A DNA stretch of 64,000 nt from Pectobacterium carotovorum (GTDB lineage Bacteria; Pseudomonadota; Gammaproteobacteria; Enterobacterales; Enterobacteriaceae), in NCBI RefSeq assembly GCF_033898505.1, contig NZ_JAXAFK010000005.1, positions 62,001 to 126,000 of the forward strand, in the 5' to 3' direction. The stretch's first letter is position 1, and every line of letters starts with the position of its first letter. The notes beneath the pieces are model-generated. The model saw only the letters and a list, made by a program, of their open reading frames with translations, did not search any database and was not told the origin of the DNA. Made by a program: the position numbers and the translations under genes. Shown here in pieces: positions 1 through 8,793 of this stretch.

Positions 1-81
1 TAGCATGGTGGAACCCATCGCGTGGTAGAGCAAATGATAATGCCTGATGCGATCGAGACGTATCAAGCATCCTTACTGCCG

Positions 82-1407
82 TTAACGATAATTGTCGTGC
101 AGCAGACGTTGGTACAGTGCCAGCGCCTCGGTGCGCGGCAACGCCTGACTGGCGCAGTCGATAAATTTCTCCGCAATCAGGTTGTCCGGCAGCGGGTTCT
201 CCGCGCTGGAGCCGAGTGCGCCCGCCACGCGACGATGATAGGTGTTCCCGTCATGAGCCACCAGCGTGACGTGCGCCGTATGCGTAGTGGTTTCGTCATG
301 GCAGATCAGCTCAACGCGCGCCATCAGCGACTGCGTGGTCGGGTCGTGTAGTGCTGCATCGTCAATAAAATCATCCAGCATCAGCTTCCCTTGCACCCAA
401 GCGCGGGCAATGCAGTAATGCAGGCTGAATTTCCCCGCCAGCGGCGTATCCGGTGCTGGAATGTTGATATGTGGAAAGCGGATGGGGTGGATGGCAATCT
501 GAATGCGTTCCAGCGACTCGGGAGCCAGCCCGGTTTCCTCACGCAGCGCCAGCAGCCCGTCCAGCGGTGCCAGAATGGCGTAGCAGCAGGGGAAATATTT
601 AAAATTATTGCCTTTTACGGGGTCGAGGATGTGGGACGGTGCAGACCAGGGTTCGGTTAACGGCGTGGTGTCGACGTTTTCAGCTGCGCGGTTGTAGACG
701 TTGAAATAGCCGTGGTGATGTTCAAACGCGGTATCTCCCGCACTATATCCCTGACGCGCCAATAATACTGCCATGACGGCGCTGCGGTTGGCGTGGCCGA
801 CCGCCAGTGATTTCGTCTGGCTGCCAAAGTTGGATTTTATGCCGGAGGCTAGCGATGCGGTGATTGCAAAGGCGATTGCCGTTTCTGCTTCGCTAAGCTT
901 CAACAGTACCGCGCAGGCGGCTACGCCCGCGAAAATGCCGACGGACGTTGTCGGGTGCCAACCGTTGCGATATTGAAAAGGGCTGACGGCTTTGCCCATG
1001 CGTACCGCAGTTTCATAGCCGCACAGGTAGGCGTGTAGGATCGCTTCGCCATCAGCTTCCTGCTCGTCAGCCAATGCCAGCAGTGCGGGCAGCACGGCAA
1101 CGGAAATATGTCCATGCAGCCAAGAGTTGGAATCGTCGAAGTCGAGCAAATGCGCGGATGTGCCGTTTAATAACGCTGCATCCAGCGCGTTGAGTGTGAG
1201 ATCGGTACCGAAAATCCTGCTCTTTCCCACGGCAGCAGAGGGAACTATCACCGCCCTGAGTTTTTGTGCACCGTCCTGAATTCCTCCCGCGAGCGTGACG
1301 CCCAGCGTGTCAATCACAGCGGTTCGTGCGTGAGCCAATACGTCGGCAGGGAACGTCTGGCGAGAAAATTCCAGCAGATTATGGGCAAGCTGGCGGGCAA
1401 TGGTCAT
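82..1407 (-). CDS. MmgE/PrpD family protein (first of a tandem pair)
   Basis: A 441-residue protein of the MmgE/PrpD family, which includes 2-methylcitrate dehydratase, cis-aconitate decarboxylase and iminodisuccinate epimerase; these enzymes act on small di- or tricarboxylates in the cytoplasm. Family signatures are visible: an N-terminal helical domain with the acidic motif LLDFDDSNSWLHGH near residues 60-75, followed by PALLALADE, and a long C-terminal half with PCCYAILAPLDGL. The ATG at 1407 fits the family start. It lies 92 bp downstream of a second family member on the same strand, so the two are probably co-transcribed. The prp genes for propionate use are absent nearby, so a PrpD role is not supported. 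The exact substrate cannot be read from the sequence. Confidence 0.8.
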   Translation of the reverse strand: MTIARQLAHNLLEFSRQTFPADVLAHARTAVIDTLGVTLAGGIQDGAQKLRAVIVPSAAVGKSRIFGTDLTLNALDAALLNGTSAHLLDFDDSNSWLHGHISVAVLPALLALADEQEADGEAILHAYLCGYETAVRMGKAVSPFQYRNGWHPTTSVGIFAGVAACAVLLKLSEAETAIAFAITASLASGIKSNFGSQTKSLAVGHANRSAVMAVLLARQGYSAGDTAFEHHHGYFNVYNRAAENVDTTPLTEPWSAPSHILDPVKGNNFKYFPCCYAILAPLDGLLALREETGLAPESLERIQIAIHPIRFPHINIPAPDTPLAGKFSLHYCIARAWVQGKLMLDDFIDDAALHDPTTQSLMARVELICHDETTTHTAHVTLVAHDGNTYHRRVAGALGSSAENPLPDNLIAEKFIDCASQALPRTEALALYQRLLHDNYR

Positions 1408-1499
1408 GAAAGTATCCTGTCGTTATCGTGAAATTTTTTATGTTGATTGGTTTATGCCGAGTGGTTTGTACCGAATTGCTTATGTCTAACGACAGCGCA

Positions 1500-2852
1500 T
1501 TAGCCCGCCAGCAGCTCGGTGAGCGTCGCGAGCGAACCCGGCTGCTCAAAGTGGAAAGCCGCCTGATAAAGTTGATCGCTACGGGCTTCCCCCAATACGG
1601 GGAGGGTTAGCGCGTCAAATTTGGCGCGCAGTTCGGCGTCGGTCAGTGGGTTTTGCGGATGGCCGCGATAAACATCGGTTTCCGCATGCAATATTTCGCC
1701 GTCTTCCAGTTCGATATCAATAAACGCGGAGCTGGCCGATTGCCCCTCGACCGTGTCAATCTGTAGGCGCGGTAGTAGCTGGCGCGGTGTCGGATCGTCA
1801 ACGGTCTGCTGCGTAAAGTCCGTATCGGTGAGGCGGTAGCCGCTCAGTGCCAGTGCAATACAGTGTGGGATGCTGAATTTGCTCTCCAGCGGGTTTTTTG
1901 GGTTGGCGATCCCAGCATTCACCATCCCCATCGGATGGACTTTGGCATGAATACGGGCGATGGCACGTCCTTTCAACTGCGGGTAGAGCTTAAGTGCGGT
2001 TTCGATTGATGCATGCGTTCCCCGACAGCTGGCATACAGCTTGTAGCCGTTACCCAGTAGCTCCCAGCTCTCGCCAAAATCGAGCGGCGGGATAACGGCA
2101 CTACCGTCCTGCACGAATGTTTTCACCCAGCCATCGGTTTCATAAAAGTGATGGGCGGCAATGAAGCCCTCATCAGCCAGTTCTGCTGCTGTGATGCCGT
2201 CCATTGCCGCTTTACCAGCATGAAACGGTTTGCCGTGCGTACCGGATGATTTCTGTAATCCCCCCATCATGGTCGCAGCTGCACCCAACGCATTGGCAAT
2301 CGCGTTGGGTTCAAGGCGTAGGATAGAAGCGGCAACGGCAGCAGCTCCCGCGCGCCCGACAATCGACGTCGGATGAAAGCCCCGGCGTTGCAGGCTGCGG
2401 CCCACGCCGGGCACCCAGCCGCCACCCAGTCTGGCCATGACTTCAAAGCCGGTGATGAAAGCGATAAGCGTCGTGCGCTCGTCCGCCCCGTAGTGCTGTG
2501 CCATTGCCAGTGCGGTAGACCAGCAGGGGCCGCTGGGGTGCCCCGCACCAGCCGGATGCGTATCATCATAATCAGCCGCATGAGAAAGCGTGCCGTTGAT
2601 CAGGGCCGCCAGCGCTGGCGTGGTTTTCGCACCGAGAATGATTTGTGCATTCCCTTGAGCCTGCCAGCGTTGTGCCACGCGTTGAACCGCGCTGGCTGCG
2701 TTGTCTTCAACCGCGCCAATGGCGACGCCCAGATAGTCAATGAGCGCTCGCTTGGCTTCGTGCCATACGGCATCGGGTATCGTAATGGTGTGGGCGGTGT
2801 GAATGAACTGGCTGAGTGCGTCGCTGCGGGGAAACGTCGGGATGGCAGACAT
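1500..2852 (-). CDS. MmgE/PrpD family protein (second of a tandem pair)
   Basis: A 450-residue MmgE/PrpD-family protein, paralogous to the gene downstream of it on the same strand. It has the family's acidic motif HAADYDDTHPAGAGHPSG near residue 90, followed by an Ala/Gly-rich helical region. The C-terminal half has the family arrangement, including SKFSIPHCIALAL, parallel to GKFSLHYCIARAW in its neighbour. It is the first gene of the minus-strand pair and is transcribed away from the GntR/FCD regulator that starts at 3191, whose likely operator lies in the shared intergenic region. Two co-transcribed paralogues could act on successive or stereoisomeric substrates, or form a heteromer. That is inference, and the substrate is unknown. 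Confidence 0.8.
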   Translation of the reverse strand: MSAIPTFPRSDALSQFIHTAHTITIPDAVWHEAKRALIDYLGVAIGAVEDNAASAVQRVAQRWQAQGNAQIILGAKTTPALAALINGTLSHAADYDDTHPAGAGHPSGPCWSTALAMAQHYGADERTTLIAFITGFEVMARLGGGWVPGVGRSLQRRGFHPTSIVGRAGAAAVAASILRLEPNAIANALGAAATMMGGLQKSSGTHGKPFHAGKAAMDGITAAELADEGFIAAHHFYETDGWVKTFVQDGSAVIPPLDFGESWELLGNGYKLYASCRGTHASIETALKLYPQLKGRAIARIHAKVHPMGMVNAGIANPKNPLESKFSIPHCIALALSGYRLTDTDFTQQTVDDPTPRQLLPRLQIDTVEGQSASSAFIDIELEDGEILHAETDVYRGHPQNPLTDAELRAKFDALTLPVLGEARSDQLYQAAFHFEQPGSLATLTELLAG

Positions 2853-3190
2853 CGTAGGAGCTCCTTAAACGAAAACGCGATGGTATTGCCAGTACAGCCG
2901 AGCGGTTCTGGGATTCACGTTTTGTCTTGTTGAATGCATTTGTATACAGTGTGTGGCGAAAAGCATATGCAATCGCCCATTCAGTGACAAAGACGCTTTT
3001 TCGCTAAGCTAAGCACAAAATATGCGATGCGATATCTTGCTAAAGGCAGGGCGTCGGGCAAACTTGAATTTTTCTCAATGCATGACGATCCGTAGTGCAG
3101 CATGAATGTGCGAACCACCACGAAAGGCGAGGAGTTTTTCCCGTCTGCACGTGGCTTTATTCCGACCGTCACACGATATATCAAGGGACT
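2853..3190. promoter_or_regulatory. Divergent control region with a candidate FCD-regulator operator
   Basis: This 338-bp region separates the MmgE/PrpD pair from the GntR-type regulator. It contains the perfect 8-bp palindrome TGTATACA at 2941-2948 in a wider TTTGTATACAG context, similar to operators of FadR-type GntR regulators. Its place between a regulator and a divergent metabolic operon makes it the best operator candidate. No other gene is evident. An in-frame start at 3095 would extend the regulator by 32 residues, but those residues look nothing like the family. Confidence 0.4.
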
Positions 3191-3841
3191 ATGAACTTAA
3201 CACTTAACGATAAAGCGCTGGCGCTGTCGCCGTTCGAGATATTGATTAACGCGATAGAGAAAGGCGAGCTGTTGCCTGGCGAACGTTTACAGGAAACGCG
3301 GCTGGCGAAGCAGTTTGGACTAAGTCGCACGCCGATTCGTGAGGCGCTGCACCGTCTGGAGGCCTTGGGGTTGGTGGAACCGGGCCCACAGCGTGGACTG
3401 ATGATCGCGCAGATCAGCTATGAGCGGCTGCGTCAGCTTTTCGCTGTGCGTGAAGGGTTAGAGCGGCTGGCGATGGAGCTTTCTGTAGCTTCTGCGTCGG
3501 CAGAAGAACTGGAACTGCTGCAGGATATGGTCGCCGTGGAGAAGACACTCACTGACAGCAGGCAACTGCACGATCATAATCGGCTTTTTCATCGTCAGAT
3601 TTATCGGTCGACCCATAATCCGTATCTGAACGAGATGCTGGAGAACCTGCGTATTCATCTGTCGCTACTGCGCGGAACCACCTATGAATCGACGGAACGT
3701 ACCGAAGAAGCGCGGCGTGAACATCAGGCCATTGTGGAAGCGCTGGTGCGGCGTGATAAGGATGCGGCACAAGATGCAGCCTGCCAGCATATTCGTAATG
3801 GCTATCGTGCCCGACTAAGCATGTTAAATCAGCAGCTTTGA
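3191..3841 (+). CDS. GntR family regulator, FCD (FadR-like) subfamily
   Basis: A 216-residue transcription factor. Residues about 10-75 form a GntR winged helix (FEILINAIEKGELLPGERLQETRLAKQFGLSRTPIREALHRLEALGLVE), and residues 85-210 an all-helical FCD ligand-binding domain with the metal/acid-binding pattern expected of that fold (LFHRQIY, HQAIVEAL). The start at 3191 follows AAGGGA at 3183-3188. An upstream start at 3095 is open but gives a non-family extension. FCD regulators usually sense organic acids and repress an adjacent catabolic operon. The divergent MmgE/PrpD pair is therefore the likely target, with the TGTATACA palindrome at 2941 as candidate site. The effector is unknown. Confidence 0.85.
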   Translation: MNLTLNDKALALSPFEILINAIEKGELLPGERLQETRLAKQFGLSRTPIREALHRLEALGLVEPGPQRGLMIAQISYERLRQLFAVREGLERLAMELSVASASAEELELLQDMVAVEKTLTDSRQLHDHNRLFHRQIYRSTHNPYLNEMLENLRIHLSLLRGTTYESTERTEEARREHQAIVEALVRRDKDAAQDAACQHIRNGYRARLSMLNQQL

Positions 3842-3847
3842 TCGAAC

Positions 3848-3865
3848 TGTCGGAAAAACACGACA
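3848..3865. promoter_or_regulatory. GlrR-type activator site 1 upstream of glmZ
   Basis: TGTC at 3848-3851 and GACA at 3862-3865 are separated by exactly 10 bases. TGTC-N10-GACA is the site bound by the sigma54 activator GlrR upstream of glmY and glmZ in enterobacteria. This is the most distal of three such sites, about 265 bp upstream of the predicted RNA start. Confidence 0.7.
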
Positions 3866-3880
3866 CTTGGGGTGATCTGC

Positions 3881-3898
3881 TGTCGCAAAAAAGAGACA
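3881..3898. promoter_or_regulatory. GlrR-type activator site 2 upstream of glmZ
   Basis: TGTC at 3881-3884 and GACA at 3895-3898 are separated by exactly 10 bases, a second perfect match to the GlrR site. Its centre is 33 bp (about three helical turns) from that of site 1, so both sites would lie on the same DNA face. Confidence 0.7.
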
Positions 3899-3943
3899 TT
3901 TAATTCATTGATTAATAATGGTTAATATTTTTTATGATAAATC

Positions 3944-3961
3944 CGTCTCTGAATAGCGACA
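3944..3961. promoter_or_regulatory. GlrR-type activator site 3 upstream of glmZ
   Basis: CGTC at 3944-3947 and GACA at 3958-3961 are 10 bases apart, a match to TGTC-N10-GACA with one mismatch in the first half. It is the site closest to the promoter. AT-rich DNA between it and the promoter could hold an IHF site, but I cannot assign one with confidence. Confidence 0.6.
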
Positions 3962-4095
3962 TATTTTGTGAGCGGGGTCTCGTTTTTATCACCTGGTGTT
4001 CGTTTGCTTTTCTTCCCGTGAATAAATAAAAATAACATTGATTATTAGCGGGTTATCATTGAATTGAGAGGCGATGGTAATAAAATTATGTATGT

Positions 4096-4112
4096 TGGCA
4101 TAATTTGTGCTT
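4096..4112 (+). promoter_or_regulatory. Sigma54 (-24/-12) promoter of glmZ
   Basis: TTGGCATAATTTGTGCT has the GG (4097-4098) and GC (4109-4110) dinucleotides separated by exactly 10 bases, the sigma54 spacing. It predicts a start at about 4122-4123, which is where the sequence matching the GlmZ 5' end begins. An AT-rich stretch at 4111-4118 could serve as an overlapping sigma70 -10 box, as described for enterobacterial glmZ. Confidence 0.75.
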
Positions 4113-4122
4113 AAATATACGG

Positions 4123-4332
4123 GTAGATGCTCATTCCACCTTCTATGTTTGCTTCGGCTTCATAATCCTGGGAATGACGCAGAGCCAATTTGAGGTGCCT
4201 ATCGTCCAACTCCAGATGAAGATGCAAATCTCCATCGGGCTTTCCGGACATAACGTTGAGTGAGGCACCATTCTGTTGTCTGACAGACCTGATATTTTCA
4301 ACGCTTACCGTTTATCGGTAAGCGTTTTTTTT
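4123..4332 (+). ncRNA. glmZ: GlmZ small RNA
   Basis: This segment between the GntR-type regulator and hemY matches my memory of E. coli GlmZ. It shares the 5' start GTAGATGCTCATTCCA, the block GGAATGACGCAGAGCC near 4171, and the later block ACGTTGAGTGA near 4252. It ends in a strong terminator. In E. coli, GlmZ also lies next to hemY. GlmZ is an Hfq-dependent RNA of about 207 nt that activates glmS translation and is cleaved by RNase E with RapZ; the length here is about 210 nt. The sigma54 promoter and three GlrR-type sites upstream support the assignment independently. The assignment rests on recalled sequence, not a search. Confidence 0.9.
4300..4332 (+). terminator. Rho-independent terminator of glmZ
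   Basis: Perfect 11-bp stem, AACGCTTACCG (4300-4310) with CGGTAAGCGTT (4316-4326), a 5-base loop, and a T run through 4332. Confidence 0.92.
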
Positions 4333-4392
4333 CGTCTGATGAAAATGTTCGGTAGCCGTCTTCTGTCGGGCTATACAACGCAGCCAATAAAA

Positions 4393-4418
4393 AGAAATAA
4401 GGCTCCAAAAGGAGCCTT
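4393..4418 (-). terminator. Terminator of the hemCDXY operon
   Basis: The 8-bp stem AAGGCTCC/GGAGCCTT (4399-4418, 4-base loop) lies just past the hemY stop. Read on the minus strand it is followed by ATTTCTTTTT, giving the U tract needed for termination. Confidence 0.8.
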
Positions 4419-4438
4419 ATGAAAGGGATGCGTAGCGA

Positions 4439-5638
4439 TCAGTCTGCAGGCTGCTGTAGCGTGAGCAGTAGCCCTTCGCGCCGCATTTGTGCGGCTTCAT
4501 CCGGCAGACGCAACCGATCGAGAGCGTCGGCGCGCCAGGCATAATCATAAGCGTCCGGGCGGAGCTCCAGCGCAGTGCGGAAGGCGTCGCTGGCCTGCTG
4601 CCATTCGCCGTGTTTCATCAGCAATTGCCCTAACGTGCTGCTCAACAGCGGCGTTGCTCCCTGCTGCTTGATGTACTGGTGTAGCACTTTTTCCAGCTGT
4701 TCCGGGTTTCCGGCTTTGAGGCGTGGCATCAGCAGGATCAACCGCTCGTCATATTGACGTTTCAGGCCGTCGAGAATGATCTTTTGAGCGGTATCATGAT
4801 CGTCACACTCGATCAAATGCTCAGCCATCGCGACCTGAAGCGGAATCTCATGGCGCACTTTACGGCTCTGATTATTCCACCACGACTTCAGCCCTTCGCT
4901 GCCGCCATCCGCCATCGCCTGATTCATCAGACCGATATAGGCCTGCTGCTGTAGATCCAGCAAACGTTCTTCAGGGTACAGATTGATCTTGCGCATCGCA
5001 GGCAGAATATCCAGCAGCGCGCTATAGGCGTGAGTACGCAGGAAAGCCTGCTCCGCTAAACGCAGCACCTCAGGGTGGCGGGGCGCGACCTCCAGCAGTT
5101 TGTCCACGCCGTGACGCGCGGCATGATCTTCATTACGCGCTAGCTGAATGCGCACGCGCGTAATATCCACCGGAAGCTGGTCGGTATCTGCAACCTCGGC
5201 GGCACGCTCCAGATATTGCTTGGTGCGGAATTCGTCGCCGCGCTGCTGAGCGGCTTCGGCTGCCAGCAAATAGTTCACCACGGGTTGCTCGGCATGGTCG
5301 GCATTGCGCGTCAGCAGCTTCTCTACCTGCAAATAATCTCCCTCGGCCAGCTTGAGCAGCGCGGCTTTGGTCTGCTTTCTGGCGCGGGTACGTTTGCGGC
5401 CGAGGAACCAGCCGCGCGTGCGGGATCCGGTACGAAAGAGCCGGCGGAGCACCCATTCCACCGCCAAAAAGGCGAGAAAGAACAGGACCAGCATGATGAC
5501 CAGACCGGTCACGCTGGTTTGAATGTCGTAGTTATCCGTTTGGATCAGGACATAGCCCTGATGGCCTGCGATCATTGGGCCGACTACGACGCCTGCGATC
5601 AGGATCAGGAACAACAATAAGACTTTTAGCATGTTCAT
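4439..5638 (-). CDS. hemY: HemY, heme biosynthesis-associated membrane TPR protein
   Basis: A 399-residue inner-membrane protein encoded last in the hemCDXY operon. Two N-terminal hydrophobic segments (about residues 4-26 and 42-63) are followed by a basic stretch ([12 protein letters not shown]) and a large soluble part rich in tetratricopeptide helices, for example [26 protein letters not shown] near residues 335-360. The length matches E. coli HemY (398). It overlaps the hemX stop by 4 bp (ATGA), so translation is coupled. The enterobacterial HemY is not the protoporphyrinogen oxidase of the same name in other bacteria. Its precise role in heme metabolism is not settled, and a scaffold function is commonly proposed. 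Confidence 0.95.
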   Translation of the reverse strand: MNMLKVLLLFLILIAGVVVGPMIAGHQGYVLIQTDNYDIQTSVTGLVIMLVLFFLAFLAVEWVLRRLFRTGSRTRGWFLGRKRTRARKQTKAALLKLAEGDYLQVEKLLTRNADHAEQPVVNYLLAAEAAQQRGDEFRTKQYLERAAEVADTDQLPVDITRVRIQLARNEDHAARHGVDKLLEVAPRHPEVLRLAEQAFLRTHAYSALLDILPAMRKINLYPEERLLDLQQQAYIGLMNQAMADGGSEGLKSWWNNQSRKVRHEIPLQVAMAEHLIECDDHDTAQKIILDGLKRQYDERLILLMPRLKAGNPEQLEKVLHQYIKQQGATPLLSSTLGQLLMKHGEWQQASDAFRTALELRPDAYDYAWRADALDRLRLPDEAAQMRREGLLLTLQQPAD

Positions 5639-6759
5639 TCCCCCTGCTGCGTGGCTGGCGCCTGAGCCAGCAGGTTACGAACGCGCGTTTGCATCAGTTT
5701 TTCCAACAACGCCTGACTTTGTAGCTCCATTGGGACATCCAGTGAAACTGACTGTTGGCTTAAGGCATCGAGCTGATCCAAAAAGGCCTGCGTTGTGGGG
5801 TCGGTAGTATCGAAGTAGGCGCGAACCCAGGTTGCAGCCGTTTCCAGAGACTGTTTGTACACTTCATTCTGGTGACGAGGAATGGCCTGGGCGGCAACCA
5901 GCAGACGTGAACGGATATTCTCACGCAGGTACACATCCTGATTCGGTGCCAGCAGCGGTTCGGCAGCGCTGTCGCGGCGACGGATGGTGATAAAATCCGC
6001 CATGAAATTGTGCCAGCTCTTGCTTAGATTTTGTCGCCATTCGCTCAAGGAGGCGGAAAGCTCGGTGCTGTTGGCGTCCATCGGTGCTTCATCGGTGTTG
6101 TTATCGGCGAGCTGCAAGTTGTCCAACTGGTCGGTGAGCTGATTCACTTTCAGGATAATGCCGTCAAAATCCACCTGGCTCACGCCTGCCAGCGCACCGA
6201 TGTCGCTGGTCAGCGCGCGACGGATTTCTATCAGGCTGGGATCGTTCATTTCCGCCAGACTCGCGTCCGCGCTTTTCAGCAACGCGCCTGCGGTGGTGAC
6301 GTCTTTGTCGCTCCACAGCTTACGTCCTGCCAGTTTTACCAGAAAGTCTGCCTGGGCGATCAGCCAGGTATTGGTGTCATGGCTGGAAAGTGCCGCCAGC
6401 TTATCGCGCAGTTCATCTGACTGACGCGTTAGCGCCTCAAGACGCTGTGCGGCCGTGTCCTGCGCTTTGCTTTGCTGCTGCTGAGCGTCCTGCCACTGCT
6501 GTTGTTCCTGCTTGTGCTGCTGCTGCAAGGCATTTAACTGTGCTTCCAGACGTTGAAGCGTGGCAGTTTCTTTCTGCGCCTGCTGGTGCCCGTGGTAATA
6601 CAGCCCCGCACCTATCGCCAGCGCAATGACAATCGCGATTGCCCCCAGCACGGCACCACTGCGTTTGGGCTGCGGAGTGGGATCCTGCTGCTGATGCGCG
6701 GGTTCAACCCGTTCAGCAACCTCGTCGGATGGAGCTGTGGGGGTATTGTGTTCCGTCAT
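5635..6759 (-). CDS. hemX: HemX, putative uroporphyrinogen-III C-methyltransferase family membrane protein
   Basis: A 374-residue protein in the hemCDXY operon. It has a short Pro/Gln-rich cytoplasmic N-terminus, one membrane span (about residues 35-55), a Gln-rich coiled coil (60-130) and a C-terminal HemX domain. Despite the historic name there is no SAM-binding methyltransferase fold to be seen. The ATG at 6759 (MTEHNT) aligns with the E. coli start (MTEQEK) and has GGGA 9 bp upstream. A start 5 codons upstream (6774) is open but has no ribosome site. It lies 23 bp downstream of hemD and overlaps hemY by 4 bp. Its role in tetrapyrrole synthesis is inferred only from the operon. Confidence 0.92.
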   Translation of the reverse strand: MTEHNTPTAPSDEVAERVEPAHQQQDPTPQPKRSGAVLGAIAIVIALAIGAGLYYHGHQQAQKETATLQRLEAQLNALQQQHKQEQQQWQDAQQQQSKAQDTAAQRLEALTRQSDELRDKLAALSSHDTNTWLIAQADFLVKLAGRKLWSDKDVTTAGALLKSADASLAEMNDPSLIEIRRALTSDIGALAGVSQVDFDGIILKVNQLTDQLDNLQLADNNTDEAPMDANSTELSASLSEWRQNLSKSWHNFMADFITIRRRDSAAEPLLAPNQDVYLRENIRSRLLVAAQAIPRHQNEVYKQSLETAATWVRAYFDTTDPTTQAFLDQLDALSQQSVSLDVPMELQSQALLEKLMQTRVRNLLAQAPATQQGE

Positions 6760-6782
6760 AATGGTACATCCCATGATCAGGT

Positions 6783-7523
6783 TTATTGTAGTGCGCGCAC
6801 GAGCGCATCGTTATCGGCGTTATCGGCGACCCGGATATCGCGCCAGCCAAGCTGACGAGCCTGTTCTGCCAGCCGTTCGCTGACGACGATCAATTGGCAG
6901 CCGAGTAACCAGGAAGCCCGATAGTAATCAGGTACTAAAGTATAGATCCGTTGTAGCATTTCTCCGCTGGTGATCACCAGTTTGTCGATGCCTATTTGTT
7001 GCCAGTGGCGGCTTTGCTCTGGCCCATCATAATGAACGTCTCTGCGCTGATAACATTCGCAGTAGGTCACCTGCACGCCGCGTTCAGTTAGCGTTTCTCC
7101 CAGCAGTTCCCTGCCGCCGTTGCCGCGCAGTAATAATGCGCGCTTGCCGGAAATATTTTGCAGTTCAGGTAGTTGCAGGAGTGTTTCGCTGGTTTCGCGT
7201 TCGGGAGGGTAGATTACCGGATGGGCGCTGGTTTTATGCAGCGCCAGTGCCGTGGTGCGGCCAATCGCATAATAAGCGAGATGGGCGGGCCAACTGATGC
7301 CCGCTCGTGCCAGCATCGGATCGGCGTAGTGAATCGCGTGTTGTGAGAGCGCAAACACCAGATCGTCGGCGCGTAGTGCCTGTAACAAAGCAGGCAGGCG
7401 AGCGAGTTCTCGTCCGGGTGAAAATTCGATCAGTGGACTGTGCCAGGCGTTATAGCCAAGCTTTCTTAAACGGGTCACCAGTTGTTCGCCAGTTGGTGAC
7501 GGACGGGTAACCAGAATCGTCAT
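6783..7523 (-). CDS. hemD: Uroporphyrinogen-III synthase
   Basis: A 246-residue cytoplasmic enzyme that closes linear hydroxymethylbilane with inversion of ring D to give uroporphyrinogen III, the branch point to heme and siroheme. It has the usual two-lobed arrangement and family signatures such as the N-terminal [13 protein letters not shown] and a C-terminal [11 protein letters not shown] loop. The length matches E. coli HemD (246). Its ATG overlaps the hemC stop by 4 bp, so HemC and HemD, which act in succession, are translationally coupled. Confidence 0.95.
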   Translation of the reverse strand: MTILVTRPSPTGEQLVTRLRKLGYNAWHSPLIEFSPGRELARLPALLQALRADDLVFALSQHAIHYADPMLARAGISWPAHLAYYAIGRTTALALHKTSAHPVIYPPERETSETLLQLPELQNISGKRALLLRGNGGRELLGETLTERGVQVTYCECYQRRDVHYDGPEQSRHWQQIGIDKLVITSGEMLQRIYTLVPDYYRASWLLGCQLIVVSERLAEQARQLGWRDIRVADNADNDALVRALQ

Positions 7524-8461
7524 GATGAGCTCGACCCGTGATAAACGGCCTGAAGGATAGCGCTGGCCCCTTTTGCTAATAGCTCTTCAGCCAGCGCAAT
7601 ACCGATTTGTTCGGCGTCGGAGACGCTTCCTCTACGTTCACCGACGATCATTTGGCTACCGTCCGGGGCGCCAACCAGCGCACGGAGCCACAGCGTATCG
7701 CCTTCCAGCTCGGCGTAGCTGCCAATCGGTACCTGACAGCCACCTTCAAGACGCACATTCATGGCGCGTTCAGCCAGAACGCGGGCAGCGGTAGCGGAGT
7801 GATTGAGTGGGGCAAGGAGTTGGCGGATACGATCGTCATTTAAACGGCATTCGATGCCGATAGCGCCTTGTCCGACGGCGGGCAGAGAGTCTTCCGGGCT
7901 CAAGGCGCTGCGGATACGTTCTTCAAGGCCGAGGCGTTTCAGACCGGCGACGGCAAGAATAATGGCGTCATAGTCGCCGTTATCCAGTTTTGACAGGCGC
8001 GTTCCGACATTGCCGCGCAAATCACGAATCACCAGATCGGGGCGTCGGGCGCGCAGCTGACATTGGCGGCGCAGGCTGGAAGTGCCAACACAGCTGCCTT
8101 TCGGTAACTGTTCGAGGCTGTCGTAATGATTGGAAACAAAAGCGTCGCGCGGGTCGTCGCGTTCGCAAATCGTGGTCAGGCCAAGGCCATCCGGGAATTC
8201 GACGGGTACATCTTTCATGGAGTGGACGGCGATGTCGGCGCGCCCTTCAAGCAGTGCCAATTCCAGCTCTTTAACAAACAATCCCTTACCGCCGACCTTT
8301 GCCAGTGGTGTATCCAGAATGATGTCGCCGCGGGTCACCATCGGCACCAGTTCCACGTGTAAATCCGGGTAGAGGCGATTCAGACACTGCTGTACATATT
8401 GTGCTTGCCACAGGGCTAGCGGGCTTTGTCGGGTGGCAATTCTAATAATATTGGCTAACAT
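7520..8461 (-). CDS. hemC: Porphobilinogen deaminase (hydroxymethylbilane synthase)
   Basis: A 313-residue cytoplasmic enzyme that condenses four porphobilinogen molecules into hydroxymethylbilane on a covalently bound dipyrromethane primer. The cofactor Cys is in [11 protein letters not shown] near residue 242, and the catalytic Asp region is in [12 protein letters not shown]. The sequence is close to E. coli HemC throughout. The start at 8461 ([19 protein letters not shown]) aligns with the E. coli start; a longer reading frame to 8500 adds 13 residues with no family match. It is the first gene of the minus-strand operon and is divergent from cyaA, as in E. coli. Confidence 0.97.
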   Translation of the reverse strand: MLANIIRIATRQSPLALWQAQYVQQCLNRLYPDLHVELVPMVTRGDIILDTPLAKVGGKGLFVKELELALLEGRADIAVHSMKDVPVEFPDGLGLTTICERDDPRDAFVSNHYDSLEQLPKGSCVGTSSLRRQCQLRARRPDLVIRDLRGNVGTRLSKLDNGDYDAIILAVAGLKRLGLEERIRSALSPEDSLPAVGQGAIGIECRLNDDRIRQLLAPLNHSATAARVLAERAMNVRLEGGCQVPIGSYAELEGDTLWLRALVGAPDGSQMIVGERRGSVSDAEQIGIALAEELLAKGASAILQAVYHGSSSS

Positions 8462-8793
8462 GCTTGATACCGTTTTTATCATTTTCCGCCATCGTATCAT
8501 TGATGGTGCGTTGGTGTCAGGTTGTGGGCATTAGCGGTGCGCCTTTTAAAACGGTCTGGAATTCGGGTGCCGCAAACATAGATAGGAGACCGTGCTGATG
8601 CAGTCGGGTAGGTAAATTCGTAATAAAGCAAGATAGATAAGTCTAACTTTCTTTACTTTCTTTACGCCCATTCAGCAAGGTGTTAAATTGATCACGTTTC
8701 CAGCAATAATTCGCTAAACATTCTTCTAATTTCATCATGCGGATTTGGAACACGGGGTTTTTCTAGGCACTGGGATAAATCAGGCGAAACGTC
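8462..8793. promoter_or_regulatory. hemC-cyaA divergent promoter region
   Basis: A 332-bp intergenic region with no gene. It must hold the hemC promoter on the minus strand and the cyaA promoters on the plus strand. The one site I can assign is the CRP box at 8681-8696. The surrounding stretch from about 8678 to 8698 matches the E. coli cyaA P2 region as I remember it. Confidence 0.6.
8681..8696 (+). promoter_or_regulatory. CRP site in the cyaA promoter
   Basis: TGTTA-N6-TCACG at 8681-8696, with one mismatch from consensus in each half. The context AAGGTGTTAAATTGATCACG is the one known at E. coli cyaA P2, where CRP-cAMP represses. The site therefore implies feedback of cAMP on its own synthesis. 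Confidence 0.8.

Noticed and set aside
82..2852. Calling the MmgE/PrpD pair prpD (2-methylcitrate dehydratase)
   Set aside because: No prpB, prpC or prpE is adjacent and the regulator is FCD-type, not PrpR; only the family level is supported.
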